DNA from: Escallonia rubra
Lineage: Eukaryota; Streptophyta; Magnoliopsida; Escalloniales; Escalloniaceae
Direction: 5' to 3'
Assembly: GCA_033065855.1 (NCBI GenBank)
Contig: JAVXUO010003160.1
Span: 62,001-126,000 of the forward strand
DNA length: 64,000 nt
In this document: one piece after another, positions 11,591-24,343 of the stretch
How the letters are laid out: each line of letters begins with the position of its first letter
Position numbering within the stretch: position 1 is the first letter of the stretch
Notes under the pieces: generated by a model
Seen by the model: the letters and a program-made list of their open reading frames with translations, nothing else
Database searches by the model: none
Told to the model about the DNA's origin: nothing
Position numbers and translations under genes: made by a program

Positions 11591-13918
11591 TGTAGGGGGC
11601 TTATGTTCCCAATCTATCTTGGCCGTACCCATGGACCCACTGTAGGTCCCATTTTGCATGACTCGTCAATTTTTCAAATGTTAATTTTCAACGCTCCCAA
11701 ACTTGTCAAAACGATGCAAGCTCAAGTCACATATATTTTCTCCTTTTTTACAATTCTTCTTCGCTAAGTTATTTTCGTGCGACTCTTTTTTTGGCTAGCA
11801 AGACAACCTCGGCGCACCTCAACCTTCGCAGCTCTTTTCTTGCTCAGCCGGTTGCACATCTTCCCTCCTGAGACGACCTTGGCGCGCCTCAACCTTCGTA
11901 TCCCCTTTCTTGCTCAGCCGGTCGCATATTGTCCCCATTGGCGATCGGCGTGCCTCAAACTTCACAACCCCTTTTTGCTCAGCCGATCGAACATCAACCC
12001 TCATCAAGGTCGGCACACCTTTCCCTTAGGGGGTCAGCCGCCTTCCTTCTTTGGGGGTTGATTGGCCTTGCACCAATGCATGCTCACTTCTCTTTGCCTC
12101 GACAATGCACCATCCGCGATGCCTGTTGCCAGTGCCTACACGCCGACTCTGTGACCCCTGTTGCCCGTGCCCGAGGGCCACTCCGTGACGCCTGTCACTT
12201 GAGCGTCGAATCTGCGATGCCCATCACCCGCACTCGTGGCCCCTATCTCTCATGCGCCGACTCATAGACTCCCCTCACTTGCTAGAGCGCCGTTCATGCA
12301 TCACTTACCCCCGGCACGATGCTTACTTCCTCGACAGTCGTTGTCGCGCCCGTGCACTGTTTCCATGTCATATGCCCTTACCACTACACACACTTTGCCA
12401 TGCCCATGCATTTTTCCACTAATACAGTCGTGCTTACTGGCTCTCTATCACACAATCATGCCCCCTGCACCGTACCGTCCGTCACGTCCATGCGCCGCGC
12501 TGATACAGTCACGCCCCCCGGCTCTCTGTCATGCTACCACGCCCAGTGATGGTGCATTTTTTACCACACCATGTGCACCTTGCCTTGGTCGTGGAACATG
12601 CTTCGACCCACTCCTCGGAGTGTGCAGTATCCCATAGGGATAGGCGACTACTCTGGGACGCTATCTCCGCCAAGGAGCTCTAACTGCTCCGACATAAAAA
12701 CTCATCTTTTGCCAGGTAGACGGATCCTCCAGGATGCTACCTCGACCTGTCGGGCAGGCGACTACCTTGGCACTCTCTGAATGCTGCCGCACAAGGACTC
12801 ACCCACGGGGATAGGCGACTCCTCCGGGACACTATCTCGCATATCCCCACTAGGGAGCTCTAAGTGCTCTGGTATGGAGACTCCCCTTCCACCAGGTAGA
12901 CAGCACCTCATGGATGCTACCTCTGCCCGTTGGGTAGGTGACTCCTCCAGGACATTACATTGGCATGCTTTAAGTGCTCTAGGACAAGGACTCACCTGCA
13001 GGGATAGGCGACTTCTCCGGGACATTATCTATACCAGGGAGTTTTAACTCCCCTTCCGCCAGGTAGACGACTCATTTAGGATGCTACCTCGGCTGTCGGG
13101 TAGGCGACTCCTCTGGGACACTACCTTGGCGTGCTCCGACACAAGAACTCACCCGCGGGATAGGCAACTCTACCGAGACACTATCTCCGCTAGGGTGTCA
13201 TGTGACTAGCCTACGTACTCTGTCATTAGGGCTTTCATTGGCACCCCTCGAGATTATGACCCCCAAGTCACTCCGAGGGCATTGTGCCTAGTCCGTCTGG
13301 CAGTTGGGCATTGGGTCTTCGCCACCACTGCTAGGTCTTTGGCATCTTTCGGCACATTGTGGGACTCTGCAAGGGCTTTGGACAGATGGCTAGATCAAGG
13401 GAGCTCTCTGGCCACACCGACACTGTGTTGGCCAGTTTTTTCAGTCAAACAGAGCAACGCTGTGTAGGGTTGGCCGGGTGAATATGCAATTCGACAGTCC
13501 GTGGATCACCAGCACTTGTGGACCCCTTGGTGACATGTCACTCCCGAGGAGTGCCATGTGTCGGTTAATGACATCATCTCAACCTCTATAAAAAAGGGCC
13601 TTGAGAATTTATTTTCAGGACTTCACATTTTTTAGACTTTCATTCTCACATTCATTTTCTCGCTCTAGAATTCTAGAGAAAGAAACATGCAGGACCTTGA
13701 CTCTGGACCTAAGCATCGGACTATGACTGTCGTCGTGTATTCATTCCACACTATCACCCCCGTAGCACTGTCACCCTCAGGCTCTGACTGGGAAGACCTC
13801 AGTCTCTGCCCTTGCTCCATCCTTGTTGTGTCCCACAGTATCATACTTGGTATCTGACTCGGACTGCATTCCTTGTGGCACCTTCACGTCGACTGGGAAC
13901 CCACTTTCCTAGGTATCA
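11591..13918 (+). repeat. 3' LTR of the outer element
   Basis: It aligns with 124-1693 from about 12420 on. It has a TATA motif (CCTCTATAAAAAAG near 13582), ends GGTATCA and carries the same ~180-bp repeats at 12645-13200. I place the start at TGTAGGGGGC (11591) from the TG rule alone. No purine tract or matching target duplication confirms it. Sequence 11389-11590 before it is outer internal sequence. Confidence 0.5.
12645..13200 (+). repeat. ~180-bp tandem repeats in the right LTR
   Basis: Units with CTCCGGGACACTATCTC-like, CTCCCCTTCCACCAGG-like and ACAAGGACTCACCC-like segments repeat about three times, as in 388-960. Confidence 0.65.
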
Positions 13919-14686
13919 CTTTCGAATCAGTTATACACGATACTTTTCGTGTTGTCTTTACTTACCAATTTGCGCTCATTCCTTATCTGTGTTGTTTCAG
14001 TTTGTAAGATTGAACAAGGAGAAACCTCTAGGAAGGAAAATGAGAAGTTGCTCTAAGTCGTAGAGGCAAATGTAAAACGGTGACAATCGTGCTTTTGGTT
14101 GTAGATGTTGTGTGCTAAGACTTCCAGTGTATTCATGCCGAATGTTTTTAAGGATTCATTTTGAGGTTTATGTAATTAGAATGGCTATGTATTCTACACA
14201 AGGTTATGATGTGATTATGATGGACAACTCAACTCGGGTGGTGTCAACAGGGTTGAGGGTGTCGTATTCAAGATGCACCACATGGAAATGAAAATAAGGA
14301 TGATCACTTGCATAAAGGGTCTTTCTTGAAAAGGCCTTTATAAGCTAACTAGTGGTTGAGCCAAGAAATGAGCTAAAAGTCCTATCTGCAAATTTAAAGC
14401 CTATAGAGGATTTTAACCCTTACAAAGTTGAATGATAAAGCAAATTTGAAGAAATAAACCCTTACCTCAAATAAAGAAACAAATACAAAACACAAGCCCT
14501 AACCGTCCTTCTGTAGCACAAGAAGCAAAGGAGCAGCTCCTTTTGTCGTCGGCATCTCTCTTTCCACCTCTGACTTTTATAACTTGGTCTTAACCCTAAG
14601 ATTGATTTGTATGTGCAGTTGGAATTTAGGTTTACAGTACTTGTGATTTTAAAAACCCTATGCACCCTATGCAACTTAGACCCTTT
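13919..14686. other. Intergenic sequence, nothing recognised
   Basis: It lies between the outer LTR and the CACTA element. No open frame above 85 codons, no domain and no clear repeat end was seen. Confidence 0.4.
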
Positions 14687-14689
14687 TCA

Positions 14690-17577
14690 CACTACAAGAA
14701 AATACATATTTTGTGACGGAAGGAATTTCGTCGCTATAAGTCATTTAATCGACGGAATAAACCATCGGTAAAAGTCTGTCGGTAAAAAGTTTTACCGACG
14801 AAATATTTCGTAGCAAAAGGCATTTGCCGACAGAGTTCTACCGACAGACTTTTAACGACGGGCCATCCGTCGCTAAAACATTTTTAATTTTCGATGGTTT
14901 TAAAAAAAATGAAGCGACAAAAAATTACCGTCGCTAAAGATTCCGTTGATAAAATCCGATTTTTTTTGACGGGTTTTTAGCGACGGTAATGTTTCGTCAC
15001 TAAAAACCTATATTAAATTTCACAGATCCCCTTTTCTTTCTTGCATGTTTCTCTCTCTTTTATCTCTCACCCACCCACCGGCAATCTCACATCCGGTGAC
15101 CACCCTCTACGGCGACTTACGGCGACCCACCTCCAGTGAGACCCCCGTCCTCCCCCCTACGTCGCCCTCCCGTGAGTTGTTCCATTGCCTTCAACTGCGG
15201 CAACTCCATCCACCACCTGCGGCTACCAGTCGATTGAATTCCGCCGGTTAAAAATCAAATTCAGGTGAGTTCGTGTTCTTCCACAATTATATTGTTTTGA
15301 TTATTGCTTTTAGTCTTCTCAGTGAGTACTGCGTCGCTGCTCGTCATGGGGGTTTGCCCTTTTCCAAGCCTGCATAATGCAGTAAAATGTGTGTTGAATG
15401 TTTTGGTGTTATCAGTACTCCTGCCCCAATACCAATTTGTATTAGTTTGACTGCAACTGAATGTAATCTTTGCACGTATTCTGTAATCCTAGGGTTTTCT
15501 GTTTTGCTTTGTCAGGGTGCAAGAGGGTATCTTCAATCATCTTTTGTAAATGATGTGTGATAATTCTTTTAGGGCACTTAGTATTTAGTTTGTGAAATAG
15601 TTGTTTCTGCAATTTTGGCTGGCTTGGGCTAAAACAAATTGGTGGTGCCACTTATCAGTATGGAGCAAAGCCTATTGAAAATTTTAAGTGACGACAGTGT
15701 TCTTCATGAATGTTCTTGGCGACCTTTTTTGTGATCGCTCTGAAGGGCCCTTTTGGCTTTATCCTCAAAATTCTGTAGAAAAGGGGTTTGCCAAAAGATA
15801 ATTCTGCTTTGTATTTTTAATTTGTCAATTCTTAGGATGCAATTCAAATGGCTAACAATTGTTGAAAAGACAAAGTTCACCTCAAATAAGACTGTTTGAC
15901 TAATAGAACTAGTGTGGGCAAAAACAAGGAGTGAACGTGATGTCCCTTGTGGTTTGCCTCGATTGCAAAAACACACCTTTAATTTTATTTAGGATCATTT
16001 GCACATAAAACCCTATAGTTTGGGGTTTGTGCGAATTTCACCTTAATGCTTCATTTTTTGTGCAATTCATTTCACTTGAATAATGCTCGATTGGTTTTAA
16101 TTCTGGAGTTATATTGTTCAATTCTGGAGTTAATAGATTTAATTAAGCTATGAAATTGATGCTCATCAATTGAATAATGCTCGGTTGGTTTTTCATGTTA
16201 AAGTAGGTTAAATGGCTTCTGTTTCGGTGAACAAGGATGTTTCAGTCGGCAGACACTTCTTCACGGTCATGATGCCTGGTTTTCATACAGAACTTGTATG
16301 CCATCCTTCTTTCTCTGTGTTTTTGTGTGTGTACCCATTATTATCTTTGGTCAAAAACTTACATGTCTTATTGTATTATGAATATGTTAGGCCATACCGG
16401 TAGCCTTTTGCAGTCAGCTTACCACAGTGAGATCAAATGAAGCAACTTTAACCAGCCGCAAGGGGTCATGGCTTGTTAAAATCAAGAAGAAGCGCGTCCA
16501 AGAGGAAATATGTTTCGAAGAGGGTTGGAACAAATTCGTGCAGCAGCATGACCTTAATATTGGGGACTTTGTTGTCTTTGAACACATGGGGCATATGCGT
16601 TTTCAAGTGCTGGTGTTTGATCAAAGCACTTGTGAAAAAGCTTTCCCCCAATGTTGAACTCTGAGCCCTAATTAAACCCTAAATTAAATAAATCGCATCG
16701 GATATGTGCATTTTGAACAATTTTTTCCTGTTTGAACATTGATTATTTGTTTGATAATTTTAGGTTGATAATTGTGCATTTGAGAATTGTGATTATTAAT
16801 TGATGATTTTAGGTTGTTAATTGATGATTTTAGATTGTTAATCGTGCATTTGAGATATTAAGATTGTTGACGGAGGATGGGACTCAATTGGATTGAATGT
16901 GTGATTTTTATTAATTTTTATTGCATTGAGCATTTGAGAATTGAGATTGTTGACGGAGGTGTCGGACACGTGTCCAGAGGTGTCGGACACGTGTCGTAAG
17001 TGTCGGACACTATATCAACACCTTATATGAGGTGTCGGAATTGAGATTGTTGACTGTGCATTGAATTTAGGTTAATTAGGTTAACGCGACATTCTTAGCA
17101 CCCCCTGAAATCTCATCGTGGTTCCAGCACTGGCTATAATTAGCCCTAATTAGTCCTGATTAACCATATTTTAATTAGGTTGAGGATTGAATTTTTTATT
17201 ACAGGTTTGGGCATTACAAAATTATAAAATATATTTTAAAAAAATGACTTTTAGCGAAGGATTAATTCCGTCGCTAAAAGCGTACTTAATTATAAGCTTT
17301 TTATGTCGTTAAAAATCTCATTTAGCGACGGAATATTCCGTTGCTAAAACTTTTATCTGTCGCTAATTTCACAAAAAAAGAAAATAAACTAAAGCATGTA
17401 AAGCATAATAAGCGACGGAATTTCTGTCGCTAATTTATAAATAAATCCGTCGCAAAAAGTTCAACATTAGACGACGAATTTTAAAATTCCGTCGCAAAAT
17501 TTTTAGTAACGGGATTTTATACGAGGGACTTTTAGCGACAGATTTTTCCGTCGCTAAAAGCCTTATTTCTTGTAGTG
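14690..17577. mobile_element. Non-autonomous CACTA (CMC/EnSpm) transposon
   Basis: The termini are CACTACAAGAAA and its inverse TTTCTTGTAGTG, with a 3-bp TCA target duplication at 14687-14689 and 17578-17580. Both subterminal regions are packed with TTAGCGACGGAA-like words in both orientations, typical of transposase-binding repeats in this superfamily. No transposase frame is present. The centre carries part of a B3-domain gene, so this is a gene-carrying (transduplication) element. Confidence 0.85.
15045..16657 (+). pseudogene. Captured B3-domain (REM-like) gene fragment inside the CACTA element
   Basis: Exon at 16212-16295 encodes 28 residues ending FFTVMMPGFHTEL, the start of a REM-type B3 DNA-binding domain. 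It is followed by a GT-AG intron (about 16296-16417). A second exon (16418-16657) carries the rest of the B3 fold: GSWLVKIKKKR, then FEEGWNKFVQQHDLNIGD, then FVVFEHMGHMRFQVLVFD, ending at a TGA. The middle of the B3 domain (the segment usually reading IPPAF) is missing. An upstream candidate leader exon ends at CAG|GTGAGT (15264/15265), with a possible acceptor at 16206. The introns are retained, so the capture was from genomic DNA and not from mRNA. Some REM proteins are transcription factors; this fragment is probably not functional. Confidence 0.7.
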
Positions 17578-17580
17578 TCA

Positions 17581-18599
17581 TAATTCAAAAAATATCCCAT
17601 AAGCAATGTTTGTAAGGAACAATTTTTAAAACCACTACACAAAGTCATCAATGGAGTCGGTAATTAGCTGTGGCTAAATGATCATATTAGCACTTCCCCA
17701 TTAAACTAAACTTTATAGAATAGCTTTGTCGCTAAAAGATGTTTTTTTAATGAATTACAACACTTCTGGCTAATGACATTTCCCTTTCATAAGTATCTAG
17801 TAGGTCATATACTCGATCAAATTACTCGTATCTTTTATTTCAAATTATCTAAATTTGTCAGGATATTACGGTTATGACATCAAACAGTTAATAAAGACAT
17901 CAATCAATACATTAATTACTAAAAACAAAAGATACTACTAATAACAACAAATCTAAAACATCCAAAGTTATGTTACCGACCGCAATAATCAAACATTTAT
18001 TATACTAGTTATAGAGTCAACAATATAGCTGGTTAACACAAATATTGGATGATAGCAACAAAAAAAAAACATATTGCATGATGAGTGACACATTATAATA
18101 AGGTTATATGAAGAGTTGAGAAAAGATACAGAAGGCTATATCAAATATTAATATGGAAAAAAAGTTATATTCACCCCCATAACCAAAATTTAAAAGAAGT
18201 TATTGTGAAAATTTGAGAAAAAATAAAAAAAAGTTATACGGAAAAGAAACACTACTTTCACCATTATTACCGAGACAAGACTACTCCCAACTAATTCTAA
18301 ACCTACTAGAATAGATATTTTGACATAAAATAAGTAATTTTGGTATAGTTCATATGTTTTTGGTGAGTAATCACTTTGATATTGTTATTTTCATAAATAT
18401 TTAATACTGTTCAAATTGAACTAGTTTGACAAAAAAATTGAATTGTTTTTATTAAGAGGAGAAATATATTATATTAAACATGTCGTCCTGGCCATACAAA
18501 GGTTATCCTACAATATTTTACTAAAATACTACAATATTTTACAGACATTAAATAGAAATGGAAGCTAAACGTTGTTGATGTTTACATGATTAGATCTAA
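17581..18599. other. AT-rich intergenic sequence
   Basis: No coding signal was seen. A CACTACACAAAG word at about 17633 and a TTTGTCGCTAAAAGA word near 17726 resemble CACTA subterminal sequence and may be an older remnant. Confidence 0.4.
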
Positions 18600-20408
18600 A
18601 AGCATAGAGACTTCCGATATAGCCCTACAAGCAAAAATGGCAAGTACAGCTGCTTTAGTCAGCATTTGTTTGCTTTCTACTAATATCTGGGTAGTGAAAA
18701 TAAGCTCCGGTCTAGATAATATCATACATGATTGGTGCAGCTATTGCACTAATCTCCTCCAACACCGTCATCTGTGCAAGCAAACTTCAGAATTAGTATA
18801 AAGTACAATGTGTTTCAAATGATGTTGTTTTGCTCAATGTAGTGTTTTCAGCACTGCCAGAGCATGTGAAGTAAAAGAATCTTGAGAATAATAAGAGAAG
18901 GCACATGAACCCAATTGATGCCCTAGAGTTTTTGATATACAAATGCCCAGCCCCGATTGTTGTCTGTGCTGCTGAAAATAAGATCTTGTATAAATAAAAT
19001 ACAACAACTTGCGCGGGCATAAACACTGATTTGAATGGAGATTATACAAGGCTTTTGGATTGGATGTTGGCTTTAGTTGATACCGTTGACCTCTAAAGCC
19101 AGAATGTTTTGCTTGATTTTTGGAAAAACATTCCATATAGTTTGTACTTGAGCTTGAGCTTTCCTGATGATAATCATGGGGTCAAAAGTGGTTCCTGTAA
19201 ATATAACCTCAATCCTATATAACCATATTTGCCAAAGTGTAGTAAAAATGGTTATGGCCACTTTGGATCTTTGATTGGTAGGAGCATTGCCTCTGTTAAT
19301 CCATGCAATGAGCCATTCATTAAAGGATGGCAAATGTTACTGCATTCGTATTCCTAACTCTAACCCAAACCATACCACACATGCACTAGGGCATTTGAAA
19401 AAGAGATGTTTCAGGTCTCCATTTGTGTGTTGCAGAAACTACAATCTGTTGTGCCTATGAATCCTACCAATAAAAGCTTATTCATGGTTGGTAGCCTTCA
19501 AAATAGAACTTGCCAGAGGAATACTTGAATTTTTTTAGGCCAATCGCAATTTCCACAGACGCCCCTATGTTTTGGAAGGTATACATTGCCCTGGATTATA
19601 ATCTGGGTTTTCTTAATATTTTCTTCCTGCTTCTCTGTCATAAGTACCTGGTAACCTGACTTTACCAAGTAGTAGCCTGATGGGGTATGGTTCCACGTGA
19701 GTCTATCTGGAAATTCGCATTCCGAGATATGGTGACTTCTTATGATAGTGCAAAGGTATTCCAGAACATTATCCCTCAGTTTTTGAATATCCCACTTCCT
19801 GTTGTACATTAGATCCGGCATAGTACTTATTGCTGAATTAGAAGTTTGTTTATCATGCAGAACTGATGGCAGATTATCTTTAATCCAGAAGTCCTCCCAT
19901 ACTTGTATGTTCTGATCAGTACCAATCTACCACCAAAGTTTCGGAATTAGACAATCTCTTCCATGAAGAATTCCCTTCCACGCCGGAGAACTATTCCTTG
20001 CTGGTTTGAAATCTATGAAATTTATCCTTGAACAATATTTGGCTTGAAAGATTTGGCTTAGTAGCCATTGAGGATCTTGAATGAGTGATTAACTAGTGTT
20101 GGCTAGGAGAGTTGAATTGAATAGATTCAACTTTTTAAACCCTAACCCTCATGCTCTTGTTGGTCCACATAATGTAAACCAATTCACAAGATAAAGAGCT
20201 TTATCCTTATTTGCTCTTGCTCAAAAGAATTTATTGAATATTCTACCTAGCTGCGTGCAAATGTACTTTGAAAACTTAAAGACCTGCATATAATAAGTCA
20301 GGAGACATGAAAGAACCAATGTAATAAGTGTTTTCCTTCTGGCTTTATTTAGTAAAAGACTCTTCCATCATGCACATCTGTTTTGGACTTTGAGTACAAG
20401 TTCTCTGA
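18600..20408 (-). mobile_element. LINE (L1-type) 3' half: RT tail, zf-RVT and RNase H-like remnants
   Basis: On the - strand, 20408-20100 reads in broken frames as the end of a LINE reverse transcriptase (WWKSLLLNKAGRKTLIT-like). It is followed by a zf-RVT-type segment (19498-19821: DRLTWNHTPSGYYLVKSGYQ) and a C-terminal segment (19073-19333). Stops and frame changes show it is dead. It continues the LINE RT at 23093-23480 and is split from it by the MULE. Confidence 0.7.
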
Positions 20409-20417
20409 AAAATTCTT

Positions 20418-23083
20418 GGGTTAATTACACCCATGTCCCTGAGGTTAGGGTGAAATTACAGTCAAGGGCACAATGTTTCAAAAGATAACAGTTGTGTCCT
20501 TCCGTCACTGATCCATTAAAAAAATATACGTATTTACTTATGTCATCCATATGTATTTTTTAAATGACAATACTGCCCTCATTTTGTATATAAAAAAAAT
20601 ATACCTTATAAAATTTTAAAATAATGTTACATAGATTTAGGGTGGAAACCTTTCTATGTCTTCTCCAACCCCCCCCCCCCCCTTCGCCGCTGCCCCTACC
20701 CTTCCCTACCTCGGTCGTCGCCCCCACCCTCCCCCTCTCTATCGATGCACCCACCATCCCCCACCTCACCACCCGTACCCACCCTCATCCTACCCCACTG
20801 CCCGCACCTACCCTCCCCCCTCCCTGTTCGTCGCACCCCCAACTTGTCGCCACACCCATCCTCATCCTTCCCCGTCGCGCACCCCTTACCCAGTAGTTGC
20901 ACCCACCATCCCCCATCCCCGTCACTGCACCCCCTTACCCCGTTGCGACACCCACCCTTCCCCTTCCCCGTTGCTGCACCCATTCTTCCTCCTCCCACTA
21001 AAAGGGAGGATACTTTCTTCGTCTTAGCAGAACTGGGATTAGGATCACGACTTCACTCTTGCTCAAAGTATTCAACTCCATAACTATCAGTCACAGCTAT
21101 AGCCCTTTCCCCAGATTGCTACCCTTTTTGTCATTGGAAGACTTGCACTTGTTGAACCAAAGCTGGGATTGGTGCACTCTGTTTAACTTCATTAGCCTAC
21201 TGTTGGTAGATTGGATCTTGATAGGCCATTTGTCCTTATGGCTTTATGGGCTTTGGATTAACCCGTTGTGGAAGACTGCTTGATGCGCTTGGGTGATGGT
21301 TTGCTCTACTCTTTGAATATAGTTTAGGGCATAGTTATTAAAGGCGCAGGCGCACATGAGGCGCAAAAGGTCCTTAGAGCTTAAGCGTAAGCACGCGCCT
21401 TTTCGAAGCGATGCGCAAATTTAAAATAAATAAATAATAATGCATTAAAACAATAAAAACAAGTAAAAAATTAAGAACATTATAATTAACAAACTTCCAA
21501 ACACTAGAAAAAGTTTCAAATTCCATAACATCATAATGTAACAAACTTCTAACACTATAAAAGTCTAAAAACCAATGAAAATTAGCAAATCACTAAATTC
21601 TAAGTGAACATAACACCACCATCCTCATCATCGCTAAGGGTCAAGGTAGAAAGGCTTTCTTCAAAAGGAATCATGGGCTCCAAGTCTGGTAGATATTCTT
21701 CCTCAACTTCATCATCTTCGTTTGCTAGGTGAACTGAAGGAGTAAATCCACTTGACGTGGCAGCCTTATCTGATGACCACCTTACACTTCTCACTGTTAA
21801 CCTTGAATGGTAATTCGGTTCCGTGCCACCTAAAGGGTCACCTTCAAACACGTTGTCACCATCTTCGTCTGCATCTTCATCAGGCCTCCCAAGCAACCAC
21901 TCATTACTTTCATCGATATTATCCAATAAAATAGGATCAATCGTGTCACGCGAATTGTATCGTTGCTTTAACGCTCTATTGTATTTCACAAACACCAAAT
22001 CATTCAAGCGACTTTATTCAAGCCTATTCTTTTTGTTGCTATGAAGCTGTAAAATACAATGTACAAATTGATTAATAGTCATTGCTTATGAAATAAATAC
22101 GATTTTAGCGTAAAAATTTACTACTAGATTGTAACTTGAACTTACATGCTAAAAAACGCTCTAGTTACATTCACAGCCAGAAGCACTACAAGTGAGACTC
22201 AAAACCTTTATTATAAACTTTTGCAAGTGAGGCGTTGATGACCCAAACGAAGCCCACCATTCCATTGTTCAATACATGAAAATTACAAAACTAATAAGTG
22301 ACTATTCACTAATTTATACATTATAATGAGTACTATAAAACAAAAAATTGTACCTGGTGCTTTTCTATCTCCCTTCCTCTTTGACATGTGATTCCCAAAC
22401 AGAACCTCCGATATCTTATACTTACTCAACTCAGTGTCAATTGCATCTTGTACTGTCATGTCAGGGTTCAACATTTGAATGCAATCATATAAACCCGTCA
22501 TAACCGTTTCATCACTCTCAATGTCTGGGGTAGAATAATAGTACTTCGGGTTCAAGAAATAACCAGCTGCATGAAAAGGATGATGGAGTTGAACACTCCA
22601 TCTACTGTCAATAATCTCATAAACCTCTTTGTACTTCAACTCGTTCCCTTGGAAAACACTTATAATATCATCTTTAGCTTTATCCATTGCCTTGTAAATG
22701 TATCCCATCGGAAGTTTTTTCTCACCATCAACCAATCTTAGTACTAGAATAAGAGGGCACGCTACCTTTAAAGTATATACAACATTATTCCAAAACAGCT
22801 ACCTGATTAAGAATACAACAATTAGGGCGTGTGTGTGTGTGTGTTGAAGCTGAAGAAAGGTTAATGAATGGTGGTGGTGGTGGGAGGAGGAATGGCGTTT
22901 GAAGGGAGGAAGAATGGTGCTTAAAAAATTATATTCGTAAGTGATGGGCATTTTGGTCATTGCATCCAAACCGTCATGTATTTCAGTATTTCCGTTAGGT
23001 CAAATGACATAAGTGTCTATTTTTCAAACTTATGGACACGCGTGTAATTTCACTAAAACCTCGGAGATAGACGTAATTAATCC
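20418..23083. mobile_element. Mutator-like element (MULE) carrying hAT-derived sequence
   Basis: Long imperfect inverted repeats (about 100 bp) begin GGGTTAATTAC on the left and GGATTAATTAC on the right (reverse complement). The flanking direct repeat AAAATTCTT (20409-20417, 23084-23092) is 9 bp, the MULE signature. Removing it rejoins the LINE coding sequence. The interior has a C-rich tract (20640-21000), a hAT transposase fragment (21330-22740) and a short (GT)n. No MURA-type transposase was seen. Confidence 0.8.
21330..22740 (-). pseudogene. hAT-family transposase-like fragment
   Basis: The frame at 22283-22735 contains LPMGYIYKAMDKAKDDI and WSVQLHHPFHAAGYFLNP, matching the DUF659/hAT-type proteins of plants. 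The frame at 21600-22007 is the C-terminal part, with NDLVFVKYNRALKQRY, NEWLLGRPDED and a long acidic tail. The left hAT-like terminus CATAGTTATTAAAGGCGC stands at 21330; no matching right end was found. It is either a nested, truncated hAT or sequence captured by the MULE. The N-terminal BED finger is absent. Confidence 0.7.
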
Positions 23084-23092
23084 AAAATTCTT

Positions 23093-23480
23093 TCCTATGA
23101 GTCACAATATCCAAACTGGTATTCAGGTATTTCCCAAATCTTTCACTCTTGGCTATTCCCAGTGTGGATGTCACTAAGACCATTAATTCGTTGGAAGTAT
23201 TGGGGCTAAAGGATATAGCAGACTTGTTTAAGTTAATTCCTTGCCCGGATTGTTCACAATAATTACCTAACAGAACTTTTAGAAGTTTGCATCCCAGTAA
23301 AGTAATCTTGAAAAAGAGGATATAATCATCAGCAAAGAATATGTGATTTACCATCGGACTATGATTGCCAAGTTTAATTATGTTGACTTTAAGAGTCAAG
23401 ATACTATTGATTCCAAGATTATTGCTCTTAATATTAATCTAACAATGCTATTAAGAATGATTTCAGGACTTATCATAGCA
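23093..23480 (-). pseudogene. LINE reverse transcriptase fragment
   Basis: The frame at 22995-23399 contains VNHIFFADDYILF, the RT catalytic YXDD-equivalent (FADD) motif of L1-type elements, and the following GQGINLNKSAISFS segment. The last ~90 bp of that frame already run into the MULE. Most of RT and the endonuclease are missing. Confidence 0.7.
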
Positions 23481-23499
23481 TGGAAGATTCTCTGATTAA

Positions 23500-24340
23500 A
23501 GACCTTGGTTTTTGGTGGACTTGGACTTGGACTTAGTATATAGGTTTCTTCAGTTGTAATTAATCAAATCTAAGCTTTCTTAAAGATCTTCCAGGAAACT
23601 AGAAAAGACCAAACCAAGAAAGTATTTTGAAGGTTTTTCATTCGAAGGAAAAAGCCTTCTTTCGACTGAATTCTTCAGTCGTAAAATGTTTTGTCTCGTT
23701 TATCTTTCATTCGACTGAAAATAATTTTTCATTCAACTAAATCTTTCAGTCTTTGCTTATCTAGTTTTAAAATAGTTTTTATTCGAAGCAAACACTTTTC
23801 AGTTGAAGCAAAAAAATTTCAGTCGAAGCAAAACTTTCCAATCAAAGCAAAAGTTTTTCAGTCGAAGCAAGACTTTTTAGTCAAAGCAAAACTTTTCAGT
23901 CGGAACAAAAGTTTTCATTTGAAGCAAAGCGATTTCATTCGACTGAATCTTTCAGTAGCTTCAAAATGTCTCTGCTCTATCAATTGGTTAAAATGAATCT
24001 TAGATTCATTCAACCGAATTCTTTAGAGATGCTTTCACAACCATTTCCTTCGACAGATTTTATTCATCCATTCGAATGAAACTATGTGTTATCCCTTTAT
24101 CTACTTTTCAACGGTCATATTCCTTCGTAGTATAAAAGGGACTCTTAGAGAATTTATTACTCATTTTTCTGATCTCTGAAAAATCTCTCTTACTCTTCTA
24201 AAAAAGGCTCTCTCATCTTATTCATACATCTTTATACTATTCTTTGAGTGAGTTCCTTTTTGAGATATTGAATAACAAGCTTCTTGGTTCAGTTCTTTAA
24301 GGTTTCAAATCTTCCTATCTAAGAAAGCTTAGCTTTGTTA
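23500..24340. repeat. LTR-like insert with ~20-bp TTCAGTCGAAGCAAAAC tandem repeats
   Basis: About eight imperfect copies of a TTCAGTCGAAGCAAAAC-like unit occupy 23770-23960. A promoter-like segment follows, with ACGGTCATATTCC, then GTATAAAAGGG at about 24129-24139, then a CT-rich leader. This resembles a solo or truncated LTR, and it interrupts the LINE. Its exact ends and target duplication are not resolved. Confidence 0.4.
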
Positions 24341-24343
24341 TTT

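Larger units (their letters stand above)
124..13918 (+). mobile_element. Outer Ty3-type LTR retrotransposon, coding-poor, with nested inserts
   Basis: Two long related blocks (124-1693 and about 11591-13918) share order and sequence and end in TATCA or CATCA. The left one is followed directly by a primer-binding-like site, which sets the orientation as +. After removing the inserts at 2704-3095 and 3995-11388, only about 2 kb of internal sequence remains, with no gag, protease, RT or integrase motif in any frame. This is the build of a non-autonomous (LARD-like) element or a heavily deleted one. The left LTR is cut by a hAT end, so its length and the outer target duplication cannot be verified. 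The left limit of the right LTR is also uncertain. Confidence 0.55.

Noticed and set aside
20624..21083. Four overlapping Pro/Thr/His-rich and Gly-rich frames on both strands
   Set aside because: C-rich low-complexity tract inside the MULE; several frames are open simultaneously and no domain is present.
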